This document shows positions 17,904-26,869 of a stretch of 48,804 nt of DNA, piece after piece. This DNA comes from Dietzia timorensis. Lineage in GTDB: Bacteria > Actinomycetota > Actinomycetes > Mycobacteriales > Mycobacteriaceae. The notes below the pieces were generated by a model, which saw nothing but the letters and a program-made list of their open reading frames with translations, did no database searches and had not been told where the DNA came from. The DNA lies in the NCBI RefSeq assembly GCF_020742175.1, contig NZ_DYXM01000006.1, positions 1 through 48,804 on the forward strand, written 5' to 3'. Position 1 is the first letter of the stretch; the number at the start of each line of letters is the position of its first letter. Both the position numbers and the translations under genes were made by a program.

Positions 17904-17916
17904 GATACTTGCAGGT
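17904..17916 (+). promoter_or_regulatory. Leaderless-type -10
   Basis: GATACT at 17904-17909 is 7 nt upstream of ATG 17917, with no Shine-Dalgarno sequence between. It implies an independent, leaderless transcript after the AztD-like gene. Confidence 0.4.
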
Positions 17917-18609
17917 ATGACTGATCCACACCGCGGGGGCGGCTATTACCGCGATGCCTGGGATACCGCAGCGCACGAACCGAGGCGGCGAGGTGCCGCG
18001 ACCGCGTGGATCATCGCCGCGCTCGTCGTGGCACTCGTCGCCGCCGTGGGCATCATTGCCGCGGTGTGGCTACTCGGCCGGAGCTCCGACGAGCCGAGCC
18101 CAAACGCGGTCGACGATTTCACCGTGGCCCCCACAACGGAGTCGAATTCCGGGGACGGCCGCGCGCAGCAATCCGAAACTCAGTCGTCAACCGCGACGTC
18201 AGCACCTGCGGAAACCTCCACGCCGCCGAGTCCCTCGGCGCCCGCATCCACTTCGACCTCTTCCGAATCGACGTCCTTGCCGGCCGGGCTTAATCCGCGC
18301 GGCTGGAAAAATGGGGTCACGTGCAATGCCTCCGACGACTGGGTTTACGCGGGGAGCAACGGCGCGGACTACGCCCTGATCTGCGTGGCCACCCCCGGAG
18401 GGGGCCTGTATTACAAGGGATTGTTCCGCGGAGGCGAAGCCGAACACGACATCGCCACCCAATCCGGCGTGGGCACGACGAACGCCCAGTTCGAAACGCT
18501 CGCCTCGGGAGACACGAGCATCTTCATCGATGGCTCCGAGCTCTACGTCTATGGATCCGGCGGCGAAATAGTCGCACAGACGTCCTTCGGGCAGGTCTAC
18601 GCTCAATAG
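17917..18609 (+). CDS. Single-pass membrane protein, unknown function
   Basis: 230-aa protein: cytoplasmic N-terminus (1-28), one membrane helix (about 29-53, WIIAALVVALVAAVGIIAAV), a long Ser/Thr/Pro-rich extracellular linker (60-125), and a compact C-terminal domain (126-230) starting NPRGWKNGV with two cysteines (NGVTCN, ALICVA) that could form a disulfide, and a YYKGLFRGG motif. Similar small extracytoplasmic domains occur in mycobacterial and corynebacterial envelope proteins, but I do not recognise a named family. The start is set by the -10 hexamer 7 nt upstream. The gene ends 2 nt before thpR. Confidence 0.75.
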   Translation: MTDPHRGGGYYRDAWDTAAHEPRRRGAATAWIIAALVVALVAAVGIIAAVWLLGRSSDEPSPNAVDDFTVAPTTESNSGDGRAQQSETQSSTATSAPAETSTPPSPSAPASTSTSSESTSLPAGLNPRGWKNGVTCNASDDWVYAGSNGADYALICVATPGGGLYYKGLFRGGEAEHDIATQSGVGTTNAQFETLASGDTSIFIDGSELYVYGSGGEIVAQTSFGQVYAQ

Positions 18610-18611
18610 GT

Positions 18612-19217
18612 ATGGGATCGATCCGTCTTTTCGCCGGTATCACTCCCCCGCAGCCCGTTCGAGATCATCTCGACATCGCGCTCGAGGACGTTCGAGCCCG
18701 CGCCGGGGAGACCCTTCGGTGGACGCCACGCGCGAATTGGCACATAACGCTGTCGTTCTACGGAGAGCAGCCGGCGGGCTCCATTGAGGAAATCAGCGAC
18801 TACCTCCGGTCCGTGGCCGTGGCCAACTCGCCGATGTCCGTGCACCTTGCCGGCGCCGGGGCGTTCCATTCGACCCGGCTGTGGATCGGGGTGGGCGGGG
18901 AAACGGACCGCCTGCGCGGGCTGATGTCCGAATGTCTTCTCGACGCCGACTTGCCACGCCGCAATCGTGCGCATCTTTCCGTCGCGACACTTTCGAACAG
19001 CCACCGTACGCAGCGAAGGCGCGGACGTCGCTCGTCCCCAGTGGTCGGCAACAGCACCCCAAGATTGGACAACTTCGTTCACGCTCTGAGCGTGTACTCG
19101 GGCCCGGAATTCGACGTCGACGCGATCGAGCTTTTCGAATCCCGACTCGGCGAGGGCCCGGGCGGCGCGCCGGCCTACGAGGTGCTCGCCCGGTTTCCCT
19201 TGGGAGCTACGTCTTAG
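18612..19217 (+). CDS. thpR: RNA 2',3'-cyclic phosphodiesterase ThpR
   Basis: 201-aa 2H phosphoesterase (LigT/ThpR family), which opens 2',3'-cyclic phosphates on RNA ends and can ligate half-tRNAs in vitro. Seen: IRLFAGITPP start, first catalytic H-x-T motif HITLSFYG, second H-x-S motif in RAHLSVATLS. The second motif is followed by an Arg-rich insert (TQRRRGRRS) longer than usual, so the protein slightly exceeds the usual 170-190 aa. Two nucleotides separate it from the upstream membrane-protein gene, suggesting one transcript. Its TAG stop interleaves with the stop of the converging lipoprotein gene. Confidence 0.88.
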   Translation: MGSIRLFAGITPPQPVRDHLDIALEDVRARAGETLRWTPRANWHITLSFYGEQPAGSIEEISDYLRSVAVANSPMSVHLAGAGAFHSTRLWIGVGGETDRLRGLMSECLLDADLPRRNRAHLSVATLSNSHRTQRRRGRRSSPVVGNSTPRLDNFVHALSVYSGPEFDVDAIELFESRLGEGPGGAPAYEVLARFPLGATS

Positions 19218-19762
19218 CCCGTCAGCTTCGCGACGTTTCCGTCGCAATACACGGGCACACCACTGGCCAGGAAGAACGCGGCCTTTTCCGGATCGTATTG
19301 GCCGCGCTCTGCAACACCGTTGATGACGTCGCCCACCGGAGCATTCTGGTCGAGCTGACCGCACGCCTCGGTGATCACCTGCACCGGATCCACGCCCTCG
19401 GGCATGGCCGCACCGAACTGCTGCGTCAACGCGATGAAGTTATCGCGCTGCTGATCGCCGACCGGCGGCGGGGGCGGAGGAACCTCGCCCTCGGGCGGTG
19501 GCGGTACCTCTCCCTCCGGCGGAGGAACTTCGCCCTCTGGTGGTGGCGCCTCCCCTTCTCGTGGGGCCGGAGCGGGGGCCGGCTGACTCGAAGTCGCCGA
19601 AGTCGTCGTCTGCTCCGTCGTCGACGAGGACGCGGGATTTTCGAAGTCGTCGGCCACCTGTAGCTGGGAACAGCCCGCAAAGGTCAGGGCCGCGGTGCCG
19701 GCGAGACCGAGCGCGGCGACGCCGCGCCGCACCGGGAAGGTCATCTTCGTTGTCGAACGCAT
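19214..19762 (-). CDS. DUF732-like lipoprotein with Pro-rich repeats
   Basis: 182-aa exported lipoprotein. Seen: Arg-containing signal peptide with lipobox FAGC (Cys31), a Ser/Thr linker (43-60), a proline/glutamate tract with repeated PPPEGEV units (about 67-100), and a C-terminal helical domain ending FLASGVPVYC with a second cysteine upstream (TEACGQL), resembling mycobacterial DUF732. Function unknown. The Pro-rich tract probably spans peptidoglycan. The frame opens at 19822, but ATG 19762 gives a proper signal peptide and lies 6 nt after TATCAT (19769-19774 complement). It overlaps thpR by 4 nt, tail to tail. Confidence 0.82.
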   Translation of the reverse strand: MRSTTKMTFPVRRGVAALGLAGTAALTFAGCSQLQVADDFENPASSSTTEQTTTSATSSQPAPAPAPREGEAPPPEGEVPPPEGEVPPPPEGEVPPPPPPVGDQQRDNFIALTQQFGAAMPEGVDPVQVITEACGQLDQNAPVGDVINGVAERGQYDPEKAAFFLASGVPVYCDGNVAKLTG

Positions 19763-19826
19763 AGTCAAATGATAGGTGAGAGAGCGGCAAACACCCGTAG
19801 CGGCGCTGGGTAGCGCCGACAATCGC

Positions 19827-20195
19827 CTAGCGCAGAAACTTCCGCATGTCCGAGAGCATGCCGATCACCTTGTCGACATCCGCCTCGCTGCGCAGAGATC
19901 GTCGGAGGAATTCGGCCACCGCGCGGGGAGGTTCGGTCCCAGCGCCTTCACCTCCGATCGAATGCGCCCCCGCCCGCGAGGTCGAGTCGTCCCCGGCCCC
20001 GGCGGCGCGGATCACGGAGCCGGGCTTGCGGTCGGCGAGGTCTACCTCGAAACGGTCGCCTTCGGCATCGGATCCGACGCAGAGCACCTTCTCTTCCGCG
20101 GGAACCCCGGCAGCTTTCGCTGCGGCGACGAAGTCGTAGAGCTCGCCGTAGGTCACGTCGGCGAGTTTGAGCGTGAGTTTCATCTCGAGCGGCAT
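19827..20195 (-). CDS. Conserved hypothetical protein
   Basis: 122-aa soluble protein that I do not recognise. Residues 5-55 (MKLTLKLADVTYGELYDFVAA and following) look like an alpha/beta fold with alternating strand and helix. A Gly/Ser-rich linker (65-90) leads to a helical end (AVAEFLRRSLRSEADVDKVIG). There is no signal peptide or membrane segment. TAGGCT (20202-20207 complement) lies 6 nt before the ATG, indicating a leaderless mRNA. A second in-frame ATG at 20183 is possible. It lies downstream of glnE on the same strand, behind a small hairpin. Confidence 0.6.
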   Translation of the reverse strand: MPLEMKLTLKLADVTYGELYDFVAAAKAAGVPAEEKVLCVGSDAEGDRFEVDLADRKPGSVIRAAGAGDDSTSRAGAHSIGGEGAGTEPPRAVAEFLRRSLRSEADVDKVIGMLSDMRKFLR

Positions 20196-20229
20196 GGTTC
20201 CAGCCTATTCCGGCACGTCGGTCGCGTCA

Positions 20230-20245
20230 TCGGGGTTCACCCCGA
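20230..20245 (-). terminator. Short hairpin after glnE
   Basis: Perfect 6-bp stem TCGGGG/CCCCGA with a 4-nt loop, 22 bp downstream of the glnE stop. There is no T-run, so at best a weak terminator. Confidence 0.35.
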
Positions 20246-20267
20246 AATTCCCGCCCCCGCGGAGTCT

Positions 20268-23200
20268 CTATTCGCCCCAGAACACCTTGTCGACCGCTTT
20301 GTGCCCGATGCGGGTGACGCGCATGTACTCATTGATGAACTCCGCGGTATCGAGCGCCGCCTCTTTGCCCGAGCAGATCTGGGCGACGCCCGCGACGACC
20401 TTGCCGCTCGTCGGCAGCTCGTCGGTCGGTTTGCCGCGCACGAGCACAAGCGCGTTGCGCACGCGCGCCGCCATCGTCCATGAGGCGCGCAGGTCCTCGG
20501 CGTCGGACTCCGAGACGAGCTCGGCAGATGCCGCCGCGGCGAGCGCTTCGAGAGTCGAGGTCGTATGTAGCCCTTCCACCTGCGACGCTGATTGCATCGT
20601 GAGTAGCTGGACGGTCCACTCGACGTCGGCTAGGCCGCCGCGGCCTAGCTTCGTGTGCGTCGACCGGTTCGCGCCTCGCGGCAGCCGCTCCGTGTCGACG
20701 CGTGCTTTCATGCGCCGAATGGCGAGCACCGATTTCTCCGGCATCCCGTCCGCGGGGTAGCGGAATTCGTCGATCATGTGGAGGTAGTCGATGGCCAGGT
20801 CCGTGTCCCCGGCGCACACCGAGGCGCGCAACAGCGACTGCAGCTCCCATATCTCGGCCCACTTCTCGTAGTAGGCGCGGTACGAGCCGAGCGTCCGCAC
20901 GAGCGGCCCGCTGCGCCCCTCGGGGCGCAGATCCGCGTCGACCTCGAGCGGCGGATCCGAGGAGGGGGTGCCCAGCAGTTTGCGCATGCTCTCGCACACC
21001 GACGTCGCCCATTTGATGGCGACCTCGTCCTCGACACCCTCAGCCGCGCGACACACGAAAAGAACATCCGCGTCCGATCCGTAGCTTTGCTCGCGCCCGC
21101 CGAGCCGTCCCATCGAGATCACAGCGACCTCGGCCGGCGCTTTCCCGTCCTCGGGAAGGGCATTGTTAATGACGGCGGAGAGCGCTGCCTCGATGACGGA
21201 ATTCCATAGCGACGTGAGCCGCTCGCCAACGTCTTCGACGTCGAGCATCCCGAGGATATCGGCGCACCCGATCCGGGCGAGCTCCGCGCGGCGCAGCGAG
21301 CGCGCGGTCGAGATGACCTTCTCCGGGGTGGAATGTCGCGCCGCCGACGCGGTGAGTGCGCGGGCGATCGTCTGAGCGTCGGACGCGAGAAGCTTCGGCC
21401 CCTCGGCGCCGTCCGCAAGGTCGAGGATTACGTTGGGTGCGCGCTGCAGAAGCTCGCGCACGAAGGCGGAATTCCCGAGGACGGTCATCAGGCGTTTGCC
21501 TGCGACATGGTCGTCGCGGAGCAGGCGTAGGTACCACGACAGTTCCTGGTGTTCCTCGCTGATCTTGCGGTAGGCAAGCAGCCCGGCATCCGGATCGGCG
21601 GTCTCCGAGAGCCATTCCATCAATGTCGGCAGGATGAGCGACTGGATCCTGCCCCGACGCTTGGAGCTACCGATAAGCGCGCGCAGGTGTCCGACTGCGT
21701 TGCGCGGCGAGCCGAAGCCGAGTGCGGCGAGCTGGCGCTCCATCGCCTCCGAGGACAGCGACAGCGCCTCGGCGTCATAGGCCGCGATGGAATCGAGCAG
21801 CGGACGGTAGAAAAGCTTTTCGTGGAGACGACGGACGCGCGAGCGCAGCACACGTAACCGTTCGGCGAGCATGCCCGGTGCATCGCGCATCCCCTCGGCA
21901 CGAATACCCGCCGCGCGGGCGAGCCACCGGTAGCCCTCTTCGTCCCCGAGCTCCGGGAGTAGATGCGTGCGCTTGACGCGCTGGAGCTGGAGACGGTGTT
22001 CGAGCAGGCGGAGGAACTCGTAGGCGTCGATGAGTTTGCCCGTGTCCGCGCGAGCCACGTACCCGCCGTCGACGAGCCGCACGAGCGCTTCGACGGTATT
22101 TTGAACGCGCAACGTCTCGTCGCCTCGGCCGTGCACCATCTGCAGTAGCTGCACGGCGAACTCGACGTCACGAAGTCCGCCGCGGCCGAGTTTGAGCTCG
22201 CGGTCGAGCAGCTCGTTCGGCACGTTCTCCTCGACCCGTCGGCGCATGCGCTGCACGTCATGGACGAAGTCCTCGCGCTCGGACGCCGTCCACACCATCG
22301 GGCCGACCGCCTCGACGTAGGAGTGCGCGAGATCCATATCCCCGGTCATCGGCCTGGCCTTGAGGAGCGCCTGGAACTCCCAGGTCTTCGCCCAACGTTT
22401 GTAGTAGGCGACGTGCGAGTCGAGGGTGCGGACCAACTCGCCGCGCTTGCCCTCGGGGCGGAGCGCGGCATCGACCTCGAAAAACGCCATCGAACCGATG
22501 CGCATCATCTCGCCGGCGACGCGAGCGGTCTTGGGGTCTGCGGGGTCCGAGACGAAAACGACGTCGACATCGGAGATGTAATTGAGCTCTCGGGCCCCGC
22601 ATTTGCCCATCGCGATGACACCGAGTCGGCTGGTAATCTCGTCCTCACCGAACACGTTCGTCATGCCCACCGCCAGCGCGGCGGTGAGGGCTGCGTCGGC
22701 AAGGTCGGACAACGCGAGCACGACGTCGCCGAACGGAACGGGCCGCTCGGTCTGGATGACCGAACCGGCGAGATCATGCGCGGCGATGACCAGGAGCTGG
22801 TCGCGGTAGGCGACGCGCAGCGGGTTGACGGCGGCCGCGCCGTGAATGCCGGCCCTGTACGTGCCGGCCGAGGTCAAATCGTCGCTCGCCGTGTTGCGGA
22901 CGGCTCCGGAATCGTCGGTCTCCGACGTCACACGTGCCGGTCGGGCGTCCACCGAAGACAACAGGCCGGCAAAGAAGTCCTCCCGAACAGGGAACTCGCG
23001 CTGCAGATGGGGCCACTTGTGCGGGTCGGCGACAAGATGGTCGCCGAGCGTCGTGGACGAACCGGTGAGCGAGAACAGCCGCGCCCGCAGAGTCTCGTCG
23101 GAGTGGAGCGCGGCGTCGAGGTCCTTCCACGCGGTGCCGGAGGGCAGATCGGTGCGCTCGTCGAGGGATTCCTTGAGGCGGGAAATGGTCGTCAGCGCGA

Positions 23201-23369
23201 GGTCCGCATCGGGCGCCCGTGACAGCGAGCGCAGCACGTCGATCGACTGCTCGGTGGTCCAGCCGAGGTCGGCGAGCTTCGCGCTCGCGCCCTCGCCGAC
23301 GAGGCCGAGCCGCCCCGGGCTCGGCACGACGGGACGATTATTGTCGGCGGCGTGCGCGGGTCGGATCAC
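20268..23369 (-). CDS. glnE: Bifunctional glutamine synthetase adenylyltransferase GlnE
   Basis: 1033-aa enzyme that adenylylates and deadenylylates the GlnA tyrosine (here Tyr406 of GlnA1) in response to nitrogen status. It shows the family's duplicated nucleotidyltransferase halves: GARELNYISDVDVVFV near residue 260 (deadenylylase) and GGREQSYGSDADVLFV near 760 (adenylylase), each followed by a helical GlnD-like domain with LGRGGLRDVEF or LGRGGLADVEW. The frame opens at 23426. I place the start at GTG 23369, which overlaps the glnA2 stop as GTGA and aligns PSPGRLGLV with mycobacterial GlnE. This implies translational coupling to glnA2, conserved across the order. Confidence 0.96.
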   Translation of the reverse strand: MIRPAHAADNNRPVVPSPGRLGLVGEGASAKLADLGWTTEQSIDVLRSLSRAPDADLALTTISRLKESLDERTDLPSGTAWKDLDAALHSDETLRARLFSLTGSSTTLGDHLVADPHKWPHLQREFPVREDFFAGLLSSVDARPARVTSETDDSGAVRNTASDDLTSAGTYRAGIHGAAAVNPLRVAYRDQLLVIAAHDLAGSVIQTERPVPFGDVVLALSDLADAALTAALAVGMTNVFGEDEITSRLGVIAMGKCGARELNYISDVDVVFVSDPADPKTARVAGEMMRIGSMAFFEVDAALRPEGKRGELVRTLDSHVAYYKRWAKTWEFQALLKARPMTGDMDLAHSYVEAVGPMVWTASEREDFVHDVQRMRRRVEENVPNELLDRELKLGRGGLRDVEFAVQLLQMVHGRGDETLRVQNTVEALVRLVDGGYVARADTGKLIDAYEFLRLLEHRLQLQRVKRTHLLPELGDEEGYRWLARAAGIRAEGMRDAPGMLAERLRVLRSRVRRLHEKLFYRPLLDSIAAYDAEALSLSSEAMERQLAALGFGSPRNAVGHLRALIGSSKRRGRIQSLILPTLMEWLSETADPDAGLLAYRKISEEHQELSWYLRLLRDDHVAGKRLMTVLGNSAFVRELLQRAPNVILDLADGAEGPKLLASDAQTIARALTASAARHSTPEKVISTARSLRRAELARIGCADILGMLDVEDVGERLTSLWNSVIEAALSAVINNALPEDGKAPAEVAVISMGRLGGREQSYGSDADVLFVCRAAEGVEDEVAIKWATSVCESMRKLLGTPSSDPPLEVDADLRPEGRSGPLVRTLGSYRAYYEKWAEIWELQSLLRASVCAGDTDLAIDYLHMIDEFRYPADGMPEKSVLAIRRMKARVDTERLPRGANRSTHTKLGRGGLADVEWTVQLLTMQSASQVEGLHTTSTLEALAAAASAELVSESDAEDLRASWTMAARVRNALVLVRGKPTDELPTSGKVVAGVAQICSGKEAALDTAEFINEYMRVTRIGHKAVDKVFWGE

Positions 23370-24706
23370 AGCGGCAGGTAGCTTCTCAGCTCGAACGGGG
23401 TGACGTGGGCGCGGTAGTCGTTCCACTCTCTACGTTTGTTGCGGAGGAAGAAGTCGTAGACGTGCTCGCCGAGCGCCTCGGCGACGAGCTCGGAATTCTC
23501 CATCTCGTCGAGGGCCTGTTCGAGGCTGCCGGGCAGGTCACGGTAGCCAAGTGCGCGCCGCTCGGAACGCGACATCGTCCACACGTCGTCCTCGGACTCG
23601 GGTGGCAGCTCGTAGCCCTCCTCGACGCCCTTGAGGCCGGCGGCGAACATCACTGCGAACGCGAGGTACGGGTTGCATGCCGAATCGGGGCTGCGCACCT
23701 CGATGCGCCTCGAGGACGCCTTGTCCGGGGTGTACATCGGCAGGCGCACGAGCGCCGAGCGATTCGCGCGACCCCACGTCGCCGAGGTGGGCGCCTCTCC
23801 CCCGCCGATGAGCCGCTTGTACGAGTTGACCCACTGGTTGGTGACCGCGGAGAACTCCGGCGCGTGCTGCAGGATGCCGGCAACGAACGACTTGCCGGTG
23901 GCGGACATCTGGTACGGGTCGTCAGGATCGTGGAAGGCGTTGTTATCGCCCTCGAACAGCGACATGTGCGTGTGCATCGCCGAGCCCGGGTGGTCCTTGA
24001 ACGGCTTCGGCATGAAGGTCGCACGCACGCCGTTCTGCATCGCCACCTCCTTGACGAGGTAGCGGAAGGTCATGATGTTGTCCGCCATCGACAGCGCGTC
24101 GGCGTAGCGCAGGTCGATCTCCTGCTGCCCTGGCGCACCCTCGTGGTGGGAGAACTCCACGGAGATACCCATCGCCTCGAGCGACTCGATGGCGTGACGA
24201 CGGAAATGCGGGGCGTGCTCGTGCACGGCCTGATCGAAGTAGCCGCCGTTATCGGCGGGCTCCGGCTCGTGACCGTCGGTGTCGAGATTGCGGACGAGGA
24301 AGAACTCGATTTCGGGGTGCACGTAGCACGCGAATCCCAGGTCGGCGGCCTTGCTCAATTGACGGCGGAGCACCTGCCGGGGATCGGCGAAGCTCGGCGA
24401 GCCGTCCGGGTTGGCGATATCGCAGAAGATGCGCGCGGAGTGCTGTCCGCCGTCGTCGTGCGCCCAGGGCAGCACCTGAAACGTCGACGGGTCCGGCCGC
24501 GCGACCGTGTCCGCCTCCGATACCCGGGAAAAGCCCTCGATCGAAGAACCATCGAAGCCGATGCCCTCGTTGAACGCGCCTTCGAGTTCCGCCGGCGCCA
24601 GCGCGACGGACTTGAGCGTGCCCGTGATGTCGGTAAACCACAGCCGGACGAACCGAATATCACGTTCTTCCAGCGTCCTGAGCACAAATTCCTGCTGACG
24701 GTTCAT
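23366..24706 (-). CDS. glnA2: Glutamine synthetase type I, GlnA2
   Basis: 446-aa glutamine-synthetase paralogue, the same length as mycobacterial GlnA2. Seen: FVRLWFTDITGTLKSV, EGIGFDGSSIEGF, the ammonium/glutamate region and the nucleotide-binding loop HTHMSLF. GlnA2 proteins in actinobacteria are not essential for nitrogen assimilation, and some relatives act on polyamines or other amines. The GlnA1-type KDLYELP adenylylation motif is not conserved here (EGYELPPESEDD), so GlnE control is doubtful. AAGGTG lies 5 nt upstream of the ATG. First gene of the glnA2-glnE pair, divergent from panB. Confidence 0.95.
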   Translation of the reverse strand: MNRQQEFVLRTLEERDIRFVRLWFTDITGTLKSVALAPAELEGAFNEGIGFDGSSIEGFSRVSEADTVARPDPSTFQVLPWAHDDGGQHSARIFCDIANPDGSPSFADPRQVLRRQLSKAADLGFACYVHPEIEFFLVRNLDTDGHEPEPADNGGYFDQAVHEHAPHFRRHAIESLEAMGISVEFSHHEGAPGQQEIDLRYADALSMADNIMTFRYLVKEVAMQNGVRATFMPKPFKDHPGSAMHTHMSLFEGDNNAFHDPDDPYQMSATGKSFVAGILQHAPEFSAVTNQWVNSYKRLIGGGEAPTSATWGRANRSALVRLPMYTPDKASSRRIEVRSPDSACNPYLAFAVMFAAGLKGVEEGYELPPESEDDVWTMSRSERRALGYRDLPGSLEQALDEMENSELVAEALGEHVYDFFLRNKRREWNDYRAHVTPFELRSYLPL

Positions 24707-24893
24707 GTGTTCACCTTAAGCCTTCGGTGTTTCCTCCGTGTTAAATCGGTACCCGCCCACGCGACTTCACGTGCGGGTCAAGGCCGGTTACGGTCGCGGC
24801 CCGCCGGGTGGCAGGATATGGGCAAGGCCTTTTCCGCCCGTTAATGACGACGGGCGTGGGTGAACTTCGTGAAAAGGGAGCGTGCTTGTCACT

Positions 24894-25748
24894 ATGTACG
24901 GCGATTCGGGCACTTCGGCCCAGGACGGCGAAAACCAGAGCGCACCGGGGCTGACGAAGGTCACGCGGGTCCATCACGTGGCCCAGTGGAAGGCAGAGGG
25001 GCGCAAGTTCGCGATGCTCACCGCCTACGACTATTCGACGGCCAAGGTCTTCGAGCAGGCGGGCATCCCGATCCTGCTCGTCGGCGATTCCGCGGCGAAC
25101 ACGATGTACGGCTACGACTCGACCGTGCCCGTCACGGTCGACGAGATGGCGCCGCTGGTTCGGGCCGTCACGCGCGGCGCCCCGAAGGCGCTCGTCGTCG
25201 CCGACCTCGTCTTCGGCTCCTACGAGGCGTCCCCGCAGCAGGCCGTCGAGGCGGCCGCGGAGATGATGAAGCGCGGCAACTGCCATGCTGTCAAGCTCGA
25301 GGGCGGCGTCAATATCGCCGAGCACATCCGCGCGATCACGAACGCCGGTATCCCGGTCATGGCGCACATCGGTTTCACCCCGCAGTCGGTCAACGGTCTC
25401 GGCGGTTTCCGCGTGCAGGGCCGCGGCGAATCCGCCGAGCGGCTCCGGGCCGATGCGCGCGCCGTGCAGGAAGCCGGCGCGTTCTCGGTGGTCATGGAAA
25501 TGGTGCCGGCCGACATCGCCGGGGAGATCACCCGCGAGTTGCAGATCGCCACAATCGGGATCGGCGCCGGCAACGAATGCGACGGCCAGGTGCTCGTGTG
25601 GCAGGACTTCGCCGGGATGACGACGGGCCGCACGGCCAAGTTCGTCAAGCGGTACGCCGAGCTCGCCGACGAGCTGCGCGCAGCCGCGGTCCAGTATGCG
25701 ACGGAGGTCGCCGACGGCTCCTTCCCCGACGCAGATCACAGTTTCTAG
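24894..25748 (+). CDS. panB: 3-methyl-2-oxobutanoate hydroxymethyltransferase PanB
   Basis: 284-aa first enzyme of pantothenate synthesis: transfers a hydroxymethyl group from methylene-THF to ketoisovalerate, giving ketopantoate. Seen: MLTAYDYSTAKVFEQAG, metal-binding GDSAANTMYG, VKLEGG, HIGFTPQSVNGLGGF and the catalytic-glutamate stretch VVMEMVPADIA. The start is ambiguous: GTG 24882 lies 1 nt after GGGAG, while ATG 24894 lies 13 nt after it. I chose the ATG. pip follows 10 bp downstream. panB between glnA2 and the CYTH-CHAD gene matches mycobacterial order, without the esterase genes found there. Confidence 0.95.
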   Translation: MYGDSGTSAQDGENQSAPGLTKVTRVHHVAQWKAEGRKFAMLTAYDYSTAKVFEQAGIPILLVGDSAANTMYGYDSTVPVTVDEMAPLVRAVTRGAPKALVVADLVFGSYEASPQQAVEAAAEMMKRGNCHAVKLEGGVNIAEHIRAITNAGIPVMAHIGFTPQSVNGLGGFRVQGRGESAERLRADARAVQEAGAFSVVMEMVPADIAGEITRELQIATIGIGAGNECDGQVLVWQDFAGMTTGRTAKFVKRYAELADELRAAAVQYATEVADGSFPDADHSF

Positions 25749-25758
25749 GAGATTTCGC

Positions 25759-26781
25759 GTGTCCGAGTTGCGCACCCCGTACCCGGCGATCGAGCCCTTC
25801 GACACGGGGATGCTGCCCGTGTCCGACGGCAACGAGCTCTACTACGAACAGGTCGGCAATCCGGAAGGCAAGCCCGTCGTGTTCATCCACGGCGGGCCGG
25901 GCGGCGGGTGCCAGCCCGAGCACCGCCGCATGTTCGACCCCGCCGCCTACCGCATCGTGCTGTTCGACCAGCGCGGTTGCGGGCGGTCCACGCCGCATAT
26001 CGCCGACGGCGCGGACCTGGAGCACAACACGACATGGAACCTCGTCGACGATATCGAGGTCCTACGCAGCCGCCTGGGGATCGAGGCGTGGCAGGTCTTC
26101 GGCGGGTCCTGGGGTTCCACACTCGGCCTCGCCTACGCGCAGACCCACCCCGACCGGGTCACCGAGATCGTGCTCCGCGGCATCTTCCTGTGCCGTCCCC
26201 TCGAGATCGACTGGTTCTATCGCGGCGGGGCCGCGCACCTGTTCCCCGACGAGTGGGAGGGCTACCTCTCCGTGTTGGGTCCGGAGGCGCGCGGGGATGG
26301 CCTGCGCACCTTCGCAGCTCCGGGATTCGATCACGTCGCCAGGTACCACGAGCTGTTGGAGTCGAACGATCCGGCGGTGGCGCTCGAGGCCGCGCACGCG
26401 TGGACAACGTGGGAAAAGAACACCTCGCACCTGGTCAACCATCCCGACGACGACGGCGGCGACGCCGCGGGCGCCGATCCCGCCGAGGCGGACCGATTCG
26501 CCCTCGCGTTCGCGCGGATCGAGAACCACTACTTCTTCCACGACGCTTTCCTCGCCGACCGTCCGCTGCTCGACGGGATGGACGCGATCGCTCACATCCC
26601 GGGTGTCATCGTGCACGGCCGATACGACGTGGTGTGCCCGGTGACCAACGCGTTCGAGCTCGCCGCCAGGTGGCCCGCCGCCGAGCTTCACGTCTCCCCC
26701 GAGGCCGGCCACGCCATGGCCGAGCCCATGACCACCCACCACTTGTTGACGGCGACGGACCGCTTCCGCCAGAACGCCTGA
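25759..26781 (+). CDS. pip: Prolyl aminopeptidase
   Basis: 340-aa alpha/beta hydrolase of peptidase family S33 that removes N-terminal proline from peptides. Seen: oxyanion motif HGGPGGGC, DQRGCGRSTPH, nucleophile elbow GGSWGSTL (Ser117), acid residue in HGRYDVVCP (Asp290) and base in AGHAMAEP (His318), so the triad is complete. Slightly longer than typical (310-320 aa) owing to an acidic insert (DDDGGDAAGADPAEAD, near 230-245). GTG 25759 is fixed by AGGAG at 25747-25751, which overlaps the panB stop, so the two genes form an operon. Confidence 0.93.
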   Translation: MSELRTPYPAIEPFDTGMLPVSDGNELYYEQVGNPEGKPVVFIHGGPGGGCQPEHRRMFDPAAYRIVLFDQRGCGRSTPHIADGADLEHNTTWNLVDDIEVLRSRLGIEAWQVFGGSWGSTLGLAYAQTHPDRVTEIVLRGIFLCRPLEIDWFYRGGAAHLFPDEWEGYLSVLGPEARGDGLRTFAAPGFDHVARYHELLESNDPAVALEAAHAWTTWEKNTSHLVNHPDDDGGDAAGADPAEADRFALAFARIENHYFFHDAFLADRPLLDGMDAIAHIPGVIVHGRYDVVCPVTNAFELAARWPAAELHVSPEAGHAMAEPMTTHHLLTATDRFRQNA

Positions 26782-26816
26782 CCTCGCGCGGCTCACTGCG
26801 TCCGCCCGCGCGAGGT
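26781..26816 (+). terminator. Terminator after pip
   Basis: Perfect 11-bp stem (26781-26791 with 26806-26816) with a 14-nt loop, beginning at the last base of the pip stop. No T-run. Confidence 0.65.
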
Positions 26817-26869
26817 GAGGCGCGGATCGAGGGGCCTGGGACGGGAGAAAAGCTGGTAATAGTGGGTGC

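Noticed and set aside
23219..24844. 541-aa plus-strand open frame opposite glnA2 and glnE
   Set aside because: Shadow: no motif, and it crosses the coupled glnA2-glnE junction.
24860..26644. 594-aa plus-strand open frame across panB and pip
   Set aside because: Arg-rich frame-shifted shadow of two complete genes.
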